This document shows, piece by piece, positions 1 through 9,699 of a stretch of DNA of 64,000 nucleotides (the first letter of the stretch is position 1; every line of letters starts with the position of its first letter). Location of the stretch: the NCBI RefSeq assembly GCF_003952505.1, contig NZ_CP034450.1, positions 2,480,001 to 2,544,000 of the forward strand, read 5' to 3'. This DNA comes from Mesorhizobium sp. M4B.F.Ca.ET.058.02.1.1 (GTDB taxonomy: Bacteria; Pseudomonadota; Alphaproteobacteria; Rhizobiales; Rhizobiaceae). Under the pieces are notes generated by a model. That model did no database searches. It worked only from the letters and a program-made list of their open reading frames with translations, and was not told the origin of the DNA. The position numbers were made by a program, and so were the translations under genes.

Positions 1-181
1 CAATCTGATGGGATTGCTGATGGCGTCCTGCCTTGCGCCAGCATCCATTGGCGCTTGGAGGCTTGCCATAGGGCCGGAAAGGGGATGCCCTCTAAGCACC
101 CGCTCGGCGCTGGCAGGAAATGCGATTTTTGGGCCGCATCGCGTCCGACGTGGAAGTCGTTTCAACATGGGAGGAAACCAT

Positions 182-1114
182 ATGCTGACGAGGCTAAGAC
201 TGCTCGTGCTTGGCTTGATCGTGGCGCTCGCCATTCCGGCGGCGGCGCAGGCCAAGACCTTCTACTGGATTTCGCATGGTGGTCCGGCCGACCCGGTCTG
301 GACCTACTTCCTGGCCGGCGCCAAGCAATGGGCGACCGATACCGGCAACTCCGTCAACACCTCATTCCATAATGGCGACGTGGCGTCACAGCAGGAGGCG
401 GTTCGCGCCGCCATCTCGGCCAAGGCCGACGGCATCGTCACCACCAGCCCCGATCCGGGCAGCCTGGTCGAGATCGTCAAGGAAGCGCGCGCGGCCAACA
501 TCCCGATCATCAACTTCAACACGCCCGATCCCAAGGCCAACTTCAACGCCTATGTCGGCGGCGACAACGTCACTTTCGGCAAGCACTGGGCGCAGTATCT
601 GGTCGACAAGGGCCTGGTGAAGAAGGGCGACTTCGTCTGGATGCCGGTCGAGGTTCCCGGCGCCACCTATGGCGTGCAGGAAGAGGAAGGCATCAAGAGC
701 GTCTTCGAACCGCTCGGCATCACCTATGAAATCACCGAGGCGACGCTCGACCAGGCAGAAGTGATCAGCCGCATGGTCGACTACCTGACCGCGCACAAAG
801 GCAAGGTGAAGGCAATCATCGGCCTCGGCGACCTCGTCACCGGCTCGATCAAACGGGTGTTCGACCAGGTCGGCATCAAGCCCGGCGAAATCCCGGTCGT
901 CGGCTGGGGCAACTCGCTCGACACCACCCAGGAAGTGCTGAACGGCTATGTCAACGCCGCGCAGTGGCAGGACCCGCAGGCGACCAGCTACGTCGCGCTC
1001 TCGCTCGCCAACATGGCGGCCGCCGGCATCCCTCCGGGCTTCAACGTTATCACCGGCGCGCTCTACGAAAAGGACACCGCCGGGGTCTACGACAAGATCC
1101 TGTCCGGGAAGTGA
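182..1114 (+). CDS. CUT2-family sugar ABC transporter, periplasmic binding protein
   Basis: This is the periplasmic sugar receptor of an ABC importer, 310 aa. The chosen ATG has a strong GGGAGGAAACC Shine-Dalgarno 4-5 nt upstream and opens a clean signal peptide (residues about 1-25, ending AIPAAAQA). An in-frame start further upstream would put about 58 unlikely residues before it. The mature part has the peripla_BP_4 (ribose/fructose-binding) layout, with a first lobe around ISHGGPADPVW and the phrase IPIINFNTPDP. The permease and ATPase genes follow, and a LacI regulator comes after those. The sugar cannot be read from the sequence. Confidence 0.9.
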   Translation: MLTRLRLLVLGLIVALAIPAAAQAKTFYWISHGGPADPVWTYFLAGAKQWATDTGNSVNTSFHNGDVASQQEAVRAAISAKADGIVTTSPDPGSLVEIVKEARAANIPIINFNTPDPKANFNAYVGGDNVTFGKHWAQYLVDKGLVKKGDFVWMPVEVPGATYGVQEEEGIKSVFEPLGITYEITEATLDQAEVISRMVDYLTAHKGKVKAIIGLGDLVTGSIKRVFDQVGIKPGEIPVVGWGNSLDTTQEVLNGYVNAAQWQDPQATSYVALSLANMAAAGIPPGFNVITGALYEKDTAGVYDKILSGK

Positions 1115-1220
1115 TCCGTCCCCTGCAGCGCCGCGCGTCATTTCCAGACGCGCGGCGGGCAGCTCGATTTTGCGCACGGCCTTTGCGAGAATCCGGTCCG
1201 ATTTTCGGAATCGCCTGCGC

Positions 1221-1259
1221 ACAGTCGCGGCCGCTCCCGTAGCCGCGACTGTCCTTTTT
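1221..1259 (+). terminator. Intra-operon terminator/attenuator hairpin
   Basis: ACAGTCGCGGC (1221-1231) pairs perfectly with GCCGCGACTGT (1242-1252) and is followed by CCTTTTT. It lies between the binding-protein and permease genes of the same operon. I infer that it lowers permease/ATPase expression relative to the binding protein and protects the upstream mRNA. Confidence 0.75.
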
Positions 1260-1319
1260 CACTTCGCCGAGCCCCCTGACACGGCCGGCGATCTCGACCT
1301 TTCCACCCAAGGATTCAAC

Positions 1320-2306
1320 GTGGAAAACCATTCGCTTACCCAACGCCTGATCGCGAGGCCGGAATTCGGGCCCTTCGTGCTGCTCGTCATCGAGCTCGTC
1401 GTCTTCTGGGTCATCAATCCCGATTTCCTGTCGCCGCAGAACATCTCCAACATCCTCGCCTTCACGGTCGAGCTTGGCCTGATCGCGCTGGCGATGACGC
1501 TTTTGATGACATCGGGCGAGTTCGACCTCTCGGTCGGCTCGCTGTTCGGCTTTTCGCCGGTGCTGATGTGGACGCTGTTCAATGGCGGCGTCACCTCGCT
1601 GGAGGTAGGCCTGCTTGTCGCGCTGGTGGTCGCGGCTTTCATCGGGCTGGTCAATGGCTGGTTCGTGACGCAGCTCAAGATCCCGTCCTTCCTGGTCACG
1701 CTCGGCATGCTCCTCGTCGTGCGCGGCACGGCGCTGTTCGTCACCGACGGGTTCCCGCAGCGCACCTGGAGCGCCGAAGGCAGCTGGCTGGCGGAAGCGC
1801 TGGTCGGCGATTTCTTCATTGGACCGTTCCGCATCTACATGTCGTTGTTCTGGTTCATCGGCGCGGCGATCGCGCTTGGCTACGTGCTAACGCAGAGCCG
1901 CACCGGCAACTGGATCCAGGCCGCAGGCGGCAACCCCAACGCCGCCCGCGCGCGCGGCGTGAATGTCAATGGCGTCAAGGTCGGCCTGTTCGTCCTGTCG
2001 GCGCTGATGGCCTCGCTCGCCGGCGTCATCTCGTCGCTGCGCACCTCCGCCGCCAATCCCAACAGCGGCACCGGCTACGAGCTCGAGGTCATCGCCATGG
2101 TGGTGATCGGCGGCACGGCATTGACCGGCGGTCGCGGCACCATCATCGGCACGGTGCTCGGCATCCTGATCCTGCGCGTGATGCGCAACGGCATCGTGTT
2201 GATCGGCGTGCCGGGGCTTGCCTACAACATCTTCATCGGCGCCATCATCCTCGGCATGATGGCGCTGCACTCATGGCTCGAACGCCGGCATCAGGCAGGA
2301 ACGTGA
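1320..2306 (+). CDS. CUT2-family sugar ABC transporter permease
   Basis: This is the inner-membrane channel subunit, 328 aa, of the BPD_transp_2 (RbsC/FrcC) family. The start is taken as the GTG preceded by CCAAGGATT. Longer in-frame versions would run through the upstream gene and the terminator hairpin. About 9-10 hydrophobic segments are visible, and the family sequence GEFDLSVGSLFG near residue 65 is present. The C-terminal half carries VVIGGTALTGGRGTIIGTVLG, typical of this family. The gene is 3 nt upstream of the ATPase gene, so the two are probably translationally coupled. Confidence 0.92.
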   Translation: MENHSLTQRLIARPEFGPFVLLVIELVVFWVINPDFLSPQNISNILAFTVELGLIALAMTLLMTSGEFDLSVGSLFGFSPVLMWTLFNGGVTSLEVGLLVALVVAAFIGLVNGWFVTQLKIPSFLVTLGMLLVVRGTALFVTDGFPQRTWSAEGSWLAEALVGDFFIGPFRIYMSLFWFIGAAIALGYVLTQSRTGNWIQAAGGNPNAARARGVNVNGVKVGLFVLSALMASLAGVISSLRTSAANPNSGTGYELEVIAMVVIGGTALTGGRGTIIGTVLGILILRVMRNGIVLIGVPGLAYNIFIGAIILGMMALHSWLERRHQAGT

Positions 2307-2309
2307 CCC

Positions 2310-3104
<795 letters not shown>

Positions 3105-3181
3105 AGCCTCCGCCGCTGGCGGACGTCAATCATCCGCCCGGTCAGTCATCACGCGTCTGGCACAGGATCGCATACGCTCCT

Positions 3182-4216
3182 ATGACTGGAACCATGAAAG
3201 CCACCGTCGCCGACATCGCCAGGAACTGCGGGCTGTCGACCGCGACGGTCGACAGGGTGCTGAACAACCGGCCCGGCGCCAGCGCCGCCAACCGGCAGCG
3301 CGTCATGGAAGCGGCGAAACAGCTCGGTTACCTGCCTGTCGTCGACCAGGTGGCGCTGCCGTCGAAGCCGGCGCATCTGGAATTCTTCCTGCCGATCGGC
3401 AGCAATGCCTTCATGGTCGATCTCGCCCGCCATATCGAGGACTATGCGGCGCGCCTGCCGCTGGTCGCCTCCTGCCGCATCCACAGCCTTGCCGGCATCT
3501 CGCCCAGCACGCTGCAGGGCGCCGTCGAGAACCTGTCGCTCAAGGCGAACGGCGTCGGCGTCATCGCCGTCGATCATCCGAGAACCCGCAACATCCTGCG
3601 CGAGCTTGTCGAAGCCGGCATCCGCCTCGTCACCCTGGTGTCGGACGTTCCGGCGGCGCCGCGCTCGGCCTATGTCGGCATCGACAACCGGGTGGCGGGA
3701 CGCACGGCGGCGCTGTTGATGGGCCGCTTCCTCGGCGGTCGCAGCGGTCATCTCGCCATGGTGGTCGGCTCGCGTTCCTACCGCGGCCATGAGGAGCGCG
3801 AAATGGGCTTCCGTTCGGTGTTGAGCGAGGAATTCCCCAACCTCACCATCTCAAGCGCCGTCGAGATCAATGACGAGCCGGAGGTGAGCTACACCGCGAC
3901 GATGAAGGCGCTGCACAACGAACCGGAGCTGCTCGGCATTTACTGCGTCGGCGCCGGGCGCTCGGGTGTGGCAAAGGCGCTGCTGGAATCCAGGCCGCGC
4001 ACGAAGCCGGTGTTCATCTGCCATGACCTGACCAGGGAGACGCGCGGCTATCTGGTCGACGATCTCTGCGATGTCGTCATCGACCAGAATGCACGACTGA
4101 TCGCCGAGCAGTCGGTGATCCGCCTGCTCGGCTCGATCGCCTCCTCGGCGCCGTACCTGACGAAAAAATTCATCGAGCCGCGATTGATCTTCAAGGAAAA
4201 CGTGCCGGTTCAATAG
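3182..4216 (+). CDS. LacI-family transcriptional regulator
   Basis: 344 aa (340 if the ATG at 3194 is used). The N-terminal helix-turn-helix is canonical LacI: VADIARNCGLSTATVDRVLNN, with hinge and recognition helix at about residues 8-55. The rest is a periplasmic-binding-protein-like sugar sensor. Neither candidate start has a convincing Shine-Dalgarno. The gene is 77 nt downstream of the sugar ABC ATPase gene on the same strand, so it most likely controls that transporter in response to the imported sugar. Confidence 0.88.
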   Translation: MTGTMKATVADIARNCGLSTATVDRVLNNRPGASAANRQRVMEAAKQLGYLPVVDQVALPSKPAHLEFFLPIGSNAFMVDLARHIEDYAARLPLVASCRIHSLAGISPSTLQGAVENLSLKANGVGVIAVDHPRTRNILRELVEAGIRLVTLVSDVPAAPRSAYVGIDNRVAGRTAALLMGRFLGGRSGHLAMVVGSRSYRGHEEREMGFRSVLSEEFPNLTISSAVEINDEPEVSYTATMKALHNEPELLGIYCVGAGRSGVAKALLESRPRTKPVFICHDLTRETRGYLVDDLCDVVIDQNARLIAEQSVIRLLGSIASSAPYLTKKFIEPRLIFKENVPVQ

Positions 4217-4339
4217 GTTAGCTTGCCTTGGCAAGGCTGCTTTGCCCGGATTTGTCGGAGGATTGCCGAGGGGTGCGGCAATTCTGCACATCAGCTATGC
4301 ACGTTTCATGGTTGCCGAATCGTTAAGCAACCAGTACGT

Positions 4340-4463
4340 ATCTGGGTGTCGGCCGTCTCCTCCTCCCAGATGTGATGCCGACGGTGAATGCGGTACACCT
4401 CCTCCCGTGCCGCATTCGAAATCGAGCCCGCTGCCTCCTCCTCCCGGCAGCGGGCTTTTTCTT
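4340..4463 (+). ncRNA. Three-hairpin trans-acting sRNA with anti-Shine-Dalgarno loops (alphar14/suhB-like)
   Basis: Three consecutive hairpins each present a CU-rich loop complementary to a Shine-Dalgarno. Hairpin 1 has stem GTCGGC/GCCGAC (4348-4353/4377-4382) and loop motif CTCCTCCTCCC. Hairpin 2 has stem 4386-4396/4407-4417 and loop ACCTCCTCCC. Hairpin 3 has an 11-bp stem AGCCCGCTGCC/GGCAGCGGGCT (4425-4435/4446-4456), loop TCCTCCTCCC, and a T-run that makes it the intrinsic terminator. This matches the rhizobial alphar14 family (NfeR1-type; Rfam suhB as I recall), whose loops carry CCUCCUCCC. The 5' end is not defined: I see no clear -35/-10, and the transcript may begin about 10-20 nt earlier. 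The 340-nt gap 4217-4555 holds nothing else recognisable. Confidence 0.85.
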
Positions 4464-4555
4464 TGCCCGCATGGAAAATGCGGAGGCGACGCCAGCCCCC
4501 TCACCCGGATTGCCAAATCATACTGGAAAATCAGGAGTGCTGGGCAATTGCGCGC

Positions 4556-5404
4556 CTAGCCTCTAGCTGTCGCCAGATTGGTGCTGAGTTCGAAAGCGAC
4601 GCCCGATCCATCGGAGTGGGACTGCAGCACGGGCGCGCTCCCGCTCACGATGTCCTCCACGACCCGCTTGCGTTCCTGATCGGCCATTGCCTTGCCGGCA
4701 GCACTCATGCCGACCAGCGCCATCGTATTCAATCGCAGGAGGGGCGCGCCGTCCTCAAAGTGTATGGTGCGCGATATTGTCCTTGATCGAACGTCGTGGA
4801 AGCCGGCGTCTCGGAGCAGCGCCTCGAGCGGCGGCGCATTCCCAAAGCTGTGGCGCAGGTCCGCGATTGGGCCGAGGAGTCGCTCGGCGACGCGGCGGAG
4901 TTCTCGAAAGAAGGGGATTTCCTCATCGGTGCGCCAAGTGGCAACTGCCAGCCGGCCGCCCTGCGCCAGTGCTCGCCGCATTTCTGCCGCCGCGGCGGGC
5001 TTGTCGGGAAAGAACTGCAGCCCCTGCTGACAGACCACAACGTCGAACTGCTCTCCGTCACGGAGCGGCAGTGCGCCGGCATTGCCCACGCGCCAGTCGA
5101 TGTCTGGCGCCACGGTGCGCGCGACGGCAAGCATATCTGGGCTGATGTCGACGCCGACAACACATCCGGCGGCACCGAGCCGTTCCCTGGCAACGCGCGC
5201 AACTATTCCTGTGCCGCAGGCGATGTCCAATACACGATGGCCTGGAGTCAGCTTTACTTCTTCGAAGGTCACTTCGGCCCAAGGGCGGAAGAGGCTACCC
5301 ACGAGCCAGCGCTCGTACATCTCCGGAAAACTTGCCTGACCCATTGCGTAGCTGGGCGCCTGATTCTGAGGCAGGATCACAGAGCCAGGATGAGGCGACG
5401 ACAT
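4556..5404 (-). CDS. Class I SAM-dependent methyltransferase
   Basis: 282 aa, small-molecule methyltransferase type. Motif I VLDIACGTGIVARVARERLG (SAM-binding loop) lies near residues 58-77. The acidic loop GVDISPDMLAVAR and the motif FDVVVCQQGLQFFPD follow. The start overlaps the stop of the upstream TetR gene by 1 nt (TGATG), so the pair is one operon with coupled translation. It is therefore under the same auto-regulated promoter as the TetR protein. The substrate is unknown; detoxification of a compound also exported by the divergent RND pump is plausible. Confidence 0.85.
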   Translation of the reverse strand: MSSPHPGSVILPQNQAPSYAMGQASFPEMYERWLVGSLFRPWAEVTFEEVKLTPGHRVLDIACGTGIVARVARERLGAAGCVVGVDISPDMLAVARTVAPDIDWRVGNAGALPLRDGEQFDVVVCQQGLQFFPDKPAAAAEMRRALAQGGRLAVATWRTDEEIPFFRELRRVAERLLGPIADLRHSFGNAPPLEALLRDAGFHDVRSRTISRTIHFEDGAPLLRLNTMALVGMSAAGKAMADQERKRVVEDIVSGSAPVLQSHSDGSGVAFELSTNLATARG

Positions 5405-5988
5405 CAGCGCGCCCTGAACGACGCAATCAGGCCCTCCGCCATGCGCACGAACTGCGCGCTCGGGCCTTCCGACCCGACGCTCTGCATGGAGACCCGCGCG
5501 CCCTCGAGCAGCAGCGACAGCGTGTCGGCGAGAAGCTCGGCCTGGCCGATGCCGGCTTCGCGGCAGAGCGAAACTAGCTTTTCGCGCTGGGCTTCCTTCA
5601 ATTCCTTGATGACGCGTCTGGCCGGATGATCGGTCTCGCTGAGTTCGACGGCTGCGTTGGCCATGTCGCAGCCGCGGCTATCGGCACTGAGCATTTCCGA
5701 AGCCTTTTGAACCCAGTCATGCAGCTGGGCTAGCTTGTCTCCGGGGTGCCTGGCTTCGAACTCGTCCCAAATCCGTGAAGCCTTTGCCGCCGTGGCGCGC
5801 AGGCATTCGATGATCAGGTCATCCTTGGATTCGAAGTGACGGTAGAGCGTCATCTTGTTGGTGCCGGCAGCCTCGGTGATGGCGTCGACGCCAACACCCT
5901 TGATGCCGTGCTTGTGGAACATGTCCTGCGCCGTCTCCAGGATCCGATCCCGGGGGCGAGAGCGCTCCACGACGCCGTCTGCCATCAT
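5404..5988 (-). CDS. TetR-family repressor of the divergent efflux operon
   Basis: 194 aa. The N-terminal helix-turn-helix (about residues 13-58) includes GVDAITEAAGTNKMTLYRHFESKDDLI. The C-terminal ligand domain is of the TetR_C type without an obvious ligand signature. Start could be either of two adjacent ATGs (5988 or 5985). It is divergent from the small protein/RND operon across a gap holding a large palindrome, the standard layout for a repressor that controls both itself and the pump. A methyltransferase gene overlaps its 3' end. Confidence 0.9.
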   Translation of the reverse strand: MMADGVVERSRPRDRILETAQDMFHKHGIKGVGVDAITEAAGTNKMTLYRHFESKDDLIIECLRATAAKASRIWDEFEARHPGDKLAQLHDWVQKASEMLSADSRGCDMANAAVELSETDHPARRVIKELKEAQREKLVSLCREAGIGQAELLADTLSLLLEGARVSMQSVGSEGPSAQFVRMAEGLIASFRAR

Positions 5989-6025
5989 GATCTCCTTTCG
6001 TTTCCAAAAATCCCTCGGCCACCTC

Positions 6026-6081
6026 TTGACTAAGGTGTTACCGGTCTGTAACTTCCAGAATGTTACTTACTGGTAACACCT
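6026..6081. promoter_or_regulatory. TetR operator palindrome over a divergent promoter
   Basis: Outer arms AGGTGTTACCGGT (6033-6045) and ACTGGTAACACCT (6069-6081) are an inverted repeat with one mismatch. Inner arms GTAAC (6048-6052) and GTTAC (6062-6066) share exactly the same centre (6057). A candidate -35 TTGACT for the rightward promoter is at 6026-6031. With a 17-nt spacer its -10 would fall inside the palindrome. This fits occlusion of RNA polymerase by the TetR protein. Confidence 0.75.
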
Positions 6082-6230
6082 ATGTCTCTCCGCGTCAACG
6101 ACAAGACCCGATCGGTCCTGCAGGGTGAGATAGGGCCAGAAACCTGCCTGTCATGCGGCTTCGGCCGGTGAAGAAGAGAAAAACGGTTCGCGATCATTCC
6201 GATGCGGGCCGCAAGCAAGGAACCGCTCCT

Positions 6231-6488
6231 ATGCAGAAGCGCAAAGACCTGACGATCGACGAGGCCATCCGGGATCCGATGATCCGGCTGGTGATGATGG
6301 CGGATCGGGTCGACCCGCGCAGCTTCGAGGCGATGCTGCGTTCAAAGGCGGCCATGCAGGCGCCGGACCGCAAGGCGCTGCCGCGTTTTCTGGAAGACTC
6401 AAGCTCAGTGCGTAGCCGGCAGCTGTCCAGGATCGCCAACGCGTTTGGCGAAGCAAAAGCATTCAACGAGGCCTGCGTCTCATGGTGA
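6231..6488 (+). CDS. Small hypothetical protein preceding the RND pump
   Basis: 85 aa, soluble-looking and basic, with no signal peptide or membrane segment and no domain I recognise. The ATG at 6231 was chosen because AAGGA lies 9 nt upstream; an upstream start would add a low-quality Arg/Lys-rich stretch. Its stop overlaps the RND start by 7 nt (6482-6488), indicating translational coupling. The central sequence DLTIDEAIRDPMIRLVMMAD looks structured. It is the first gene of the TetR-controlled operon, so a role linked to the pump is inferred from position only. Confidence 0.7.
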   Translation: MQKRKDLTIDEAIRDPMIRLVMMADRVDPRSFEAMLRSKAAMQAPDRKALPRFLEDSSSVRSRQLSRIANAFGEAKAFNEACVSW

Positions 6489-9400
6489 ACTATTTCGTCC
6501 AACGTCCGATCTTCGCATCGGCGATCGCCATCATCATGGTGCTCGCCGGCGCGATCGCCTATTTCCTGCTGCCGGTGTCGCAGTTCCCCGACATCACGCC
6601 GCCGCAGGTCGTGGTCAGCGCCCACTATCCGGGCGCCAGCGCGCAGGTCGTGGCCGATACGGTAACCACGCCGCTCGAACAGCAGATCAACGGCGTGCAG
6701 GGCATGACCTACATGTCGTCGACGAGCTCCAATGACGGCTCCTCGACCATCACCATCACCTTCGATGTCGGCTATCCGCTGAGCACGGCCGCCGTCGACG
6801 TCCAGAACCGCGTCTCGCAGGCCGCGTCTTCGCTGCCGGCGATCGTCAACCAGGGCGGCGTGACGATCAAGAAGCAGAATCCCAATTTCGTGCTCATCGT
6901 CGACCTCACCTCGCCGGACGGCTCGGTCGATCCGGTGGCGCTGAGCAACCTCGCCTATCTGCAGGTGGTCGACCCGCTGAAGCGGCTGCCCGGCGTCGGC
7001 GACGTGCAGATCTTCGGCGAGCGGCGCTATTCGATGCGCGTCTGGCTCGACCCGGACAAACTGGCAAATCTCGGCATAACCGCCGTCGACGTGCAGAACG
7101 CCATTGCCGAGCAGAACGTGCAGGTCGCGGCCGGCAAGATCGGCCAGTCGCCGGCGCCGGCCGGCACCGCCTTCGAGATGCAGGTCAACGCGGTCGGCCG
7201 CCTCAGCGACCCGAAGGAATTCGGCGAGATCGTCGTGCGCGCCAATTCTGAAAACGGCTCGCTGGTGCGCCTGCGCGACGTCGCGCGCATCGAACTCGGC
7301 GCGCTGCAATATTCCTCGTCCGCTTTCTTCGGCAAGGACCCGACGGTGGTGCTCGCCGTCTACCAGATGCCGGGTTCCAACGCGCTCGACCTGCAGCAGC
7401 GGGTCAAGGACAAGATGCAGGAGTTGTCGGCGCGTTTCCCGAAGGGCGTCAACTACGCCATGCACTACGACACGACGCGCTTCGTGTCGGCCTCGATGCA
7501 TGACGTTCTGATTACGCTTGGCGAGGCGCTGGTGCTGGTCGTGGCGGTGGTGTTCATCTTCCTGCAGAGCTGGCGCACCACCATCATCCCGACCATCGCC
7601 ATCCCAGTGTCGCTGATCGCAACGCTGGCGGTGATGTACATGCTGGGCTTCTCGCTCAACATGCTGTCGCTGCTCGGCATGGTGCTGGCGATCGGTCTCG
7701 TCGTCGACGACGCGATCGTCGTCGTCGAGAATGTCGAGCGACAGCTCGAGGCCGGCCTCAAACCACTTGCCGCGACACGCGCGGCGATGGCCGAGGTGAC
7801 AGGACCGATCATCGCCACAACCGCGGTGCTGATGGCGGTGTTCATCCCGGTCGCCTTCATCCCGGGCGTCTCGGGGCGGCTCTACAACCAGTTCGCGCTC
7901 ACCGTCGCGATCTCGGTCGGCATCTCGGCCTTCAACTCGCTGACGCTGAGCCCGGCGCTGAGCGCCGCGTTCCTGCGCCATCGCGGCGAGACGCAGTTCG
8001 TCTTGTTCCGCTGGTTCAATGCCGGCTTCGAATGGCTGTCGCATGCCTACGCCCATGGCGTGCGCATCCTGATCCGGCTGCGCTGGGCCATGCTCGGTCT
8101 GTTCGCCGCCGGCCTGGTGGCTACCTATTTCGTCTGGCAGAAACTGCCCTCGACCTTCCTCCCCGTCGAGGACCAGGGTTATTTCTTCGTCGTCATCCAG
8201 CTGCCTGACGGCGCTTCGTTGGAGCGCACCGACGCGGTGGCCGAGAAGGCGCGCGACATCCTGCAGAGCACACCCGGCGTCGACATTGTCGGCTCGATCA
8301 GCGGCCTGAACTTCCTGACCAGCGCCGCGCAGTCGAACTCGGCGGTGGAGTTCGCGATCCTGAAGCCTTGGGACGAGCGTGGACCCGACCAGAATGCCTC
8401 GAAGCTGGTCGCTGAGGTGCGCAACAAGCTGCTGCAGATACCGGAGGCCTTCGCGCTCTCCTTTGATCCGCCTTCGATCCCGGGCCTCGGCACCACCGGC
8501 GGCTTCGAGTTCCAGGTCGAGGATCTCTCCGGTCGTGGCAGTGCTGCGCTCAACGATGTCACGCAGGCGCTGATCGCCGAGGCGCGCAAGCAGCCGGAAC
8601 TCAATCCGCAGCAGCTGTTCTCGTCCTTCTCGACGTCGACACCGCAGTTCAACTACGACCTCGACCGCAGCAAGGCGAAACTTCTGGGGCTCAGCCTGCC
8701 CGATGTGTTCAACACACTGCAGATCTATCTCGGCTCGCTCTACGTCAACGACTTCAACCTGTTCGGCCGCACCTTCCGGGTGACGATCCAGGCCGACAAG
8801 GATGCGCGCGCCGATGCCACCGACATCTCGCGGCTCTATGTGCGCAACGCTGCGGGCGGCATGGTGCCGCTGAGCACGCTGGGCAGGCTGGTGCCGATTG
8901 TCGGCCCCGAGACGGTGCCGCACTACAACAACAATGCATCGGCCCTGATCAATGGCGGTGCCGCTCCCGGCTTCTCGTCCGGACAGGCGGTGGCGGCGAT
9001 GGAGCGGGCGGCGGCGACGGTGCTGCCCAGGGACTTCGGCTATGAGTGGACCGGCATCACCTTCCAGGAGCTCAAGGCCGGCTCGATCGCCTCGATCGTG
9101 TTCGGGCTTGCCATGGTGTTCGTCTTCCTGATCCTGGCGGCGCAATACGAAAGCTGGGCGATGCCCTTCATGGTGTTGCTCGCCGTGCCGCTCGCCCTGT
9201 TCGGCGCCTTCCTGGTGCTCCTGCTGCGCGGCATGCAGATCGACGTCTACTCGCAGATCGGCTTCGTCATGCTGATCGGCCTGGCGGCGAAGAACGCCAT
9301 CCTGATCGTCGAATTCGCAAGACGACGGCGCGAGGAAGGTTTGAGCATTGTCGAAGCGGCGATGGAGGCCGCGCGGCTGAGGCTGAGGCCGATCCTGATG

Positions 9401-9664
9401 ACGGCGTTCGCCTTCATCCTCGGCGTCCTGCCGCTGATGTTCGCGACGGGTGCAGGTGCTGCCAGCCGGCAGTCGATCGGCACCACCGTCTTCGGCGGCA
9501 TGGTGGCGGCGACGGTGCTGTCGCTGGTGTTCGTGCCGGTGTTCTACGCGGTGATTGAAAAGCTGCGCGAGCGAGGCGAGGACAGAGAGCCCGCTCCGCA
9601 CCATCAGGATATTGAACCGACCGCCGAGCCGGCGCTTCAGCCGCTCGCCCAGGCGGCTGAATAG
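6482..9664 (+). CDS. RND multidrug efflux pump, inner-membrane subunit (HAE1 family)
   Basis: 1060 aa, the usual length for AcrB/MexF-type proton/drug antiporters. It begins with the typical FVQRPIFASAIAIIM first transmembrane segment. Two sets of six membrane helices flank two large periplasmic loops. The proton-relay aspartates of TM4 are present in GLVVDDAIVVVENVER (Asp409 and Asp410, matching Asp407/Asp408 of AcrB). The periplasmic adaptor gene follows 35 nt downstream. The order pump-then-adaptor is reversed relative to acrAB. No outer-membrane channel gene is present, so a TolC-like protein elsewhere would be needed. Confidence 0.95.
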   Translation: MVNYFVQRPIFASAIAIIMVLAGAIAYFLLPVSQFPDITPPQVVVSAHYPGASAQVVADTVTTPLEQQINGVQGMTYMSSTSSNDGSSTITITFDVGYPLSTAAVDVQNRVSQAASSLPAIVNQGGVTIKKQNPNFVLIVDLTSPDGSVDPVALSNLAYLQVVDPLKRLPGVGDVQIFGERRYSMRVWLDPDKLANLGITAVDVQNAIAEQNVQVAAGKIGQSPAPAGTAFEMQVNAVGRLSDPKEFGEIVVRANSENGSLVRLRDVARIELGALQYSSSAFFGKDPTVVLAVYQMPGSNALDLQQRVKDKMQELSARFPKGVNYAMHYDTTRFVSASMHDVLITLGEALVLVVAVVFIFLQSWRTTIIPTIAIPVSLIATLAVMYMLGFSLNMLSLLGMVLAIGLVVDDAIVVVENVERQLEAGLKPLAATRAAMAEVTGPIIATTAVLMAVFIPVAFIPGVSGRLYNQFALTVAISVGISAFNSLTLSPALSAAFLRHRGETQFVLFRWFNAGFEWLSHAYAHGVRILIRLRWAMLGLFAAGLVATYFVWQKLPSTFLPVEDQGYFFVVIQLPDGASLERTDAVAEKARDILQSTPGVDIVGSISGLNFLTSAAQSNSAVEFAILKPWDERGPDQNASKLVAEVRNKLLQIPEAFALSFDPPSIPGLGTTGGFEFQVEDLSGRGSAALNDVTQALIAEARKQPELNPQQLFSSFSTSTPQFNYDLDRSKAKLLGLSLPDVFNTLQIYLGSLYVNDFNLFGRTFRVTIQADKDARADATDISRLYVRNAAGGMVPLSTLGRLVPIVGPETVPHYNNNASALINGGAAPGFSSGQAVAAMERAAATVLPRDFGYEWTGITFQELKAGSIASIVFGLAMVFVFLILAAQYESWAMPFMVLLAVPLALFGAFLVLLLRGMQIDVYSQIGFVMLIGLAAKNAILIVEFARRRREEGLSIVEAAMEAARLRLRPILMTAFAFILGVLPLMFATGAGAASRQSIGTTVFGGMVAATVLSLVFVPVFYAVIEKLRERGEDREPAPHHQDIEPTAEPALQPLAQAAE

Positions 9665-9699
9665 CTCGCGCAGGCGGCGGAAAACGATTGGAGACCAAA

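Noticed and set aside
4242..4786. Short plus-strand open frames across the sRNA and methyltransferase 3' end
   Set aside because: They cross the three hairpins and terminator and give Pro/Ser/Arg-rich peptides without a ribosome site.
6194..9604. Very long open frame (1136 codons) on the minus strand opposite the RND pump
   Set aside because: It is rich in His, Arg, Asp and Glu with no domain, and mirrors the codon bias of the well-conserved pump gene. It is an antisense shadow of high-GC coding sequence.
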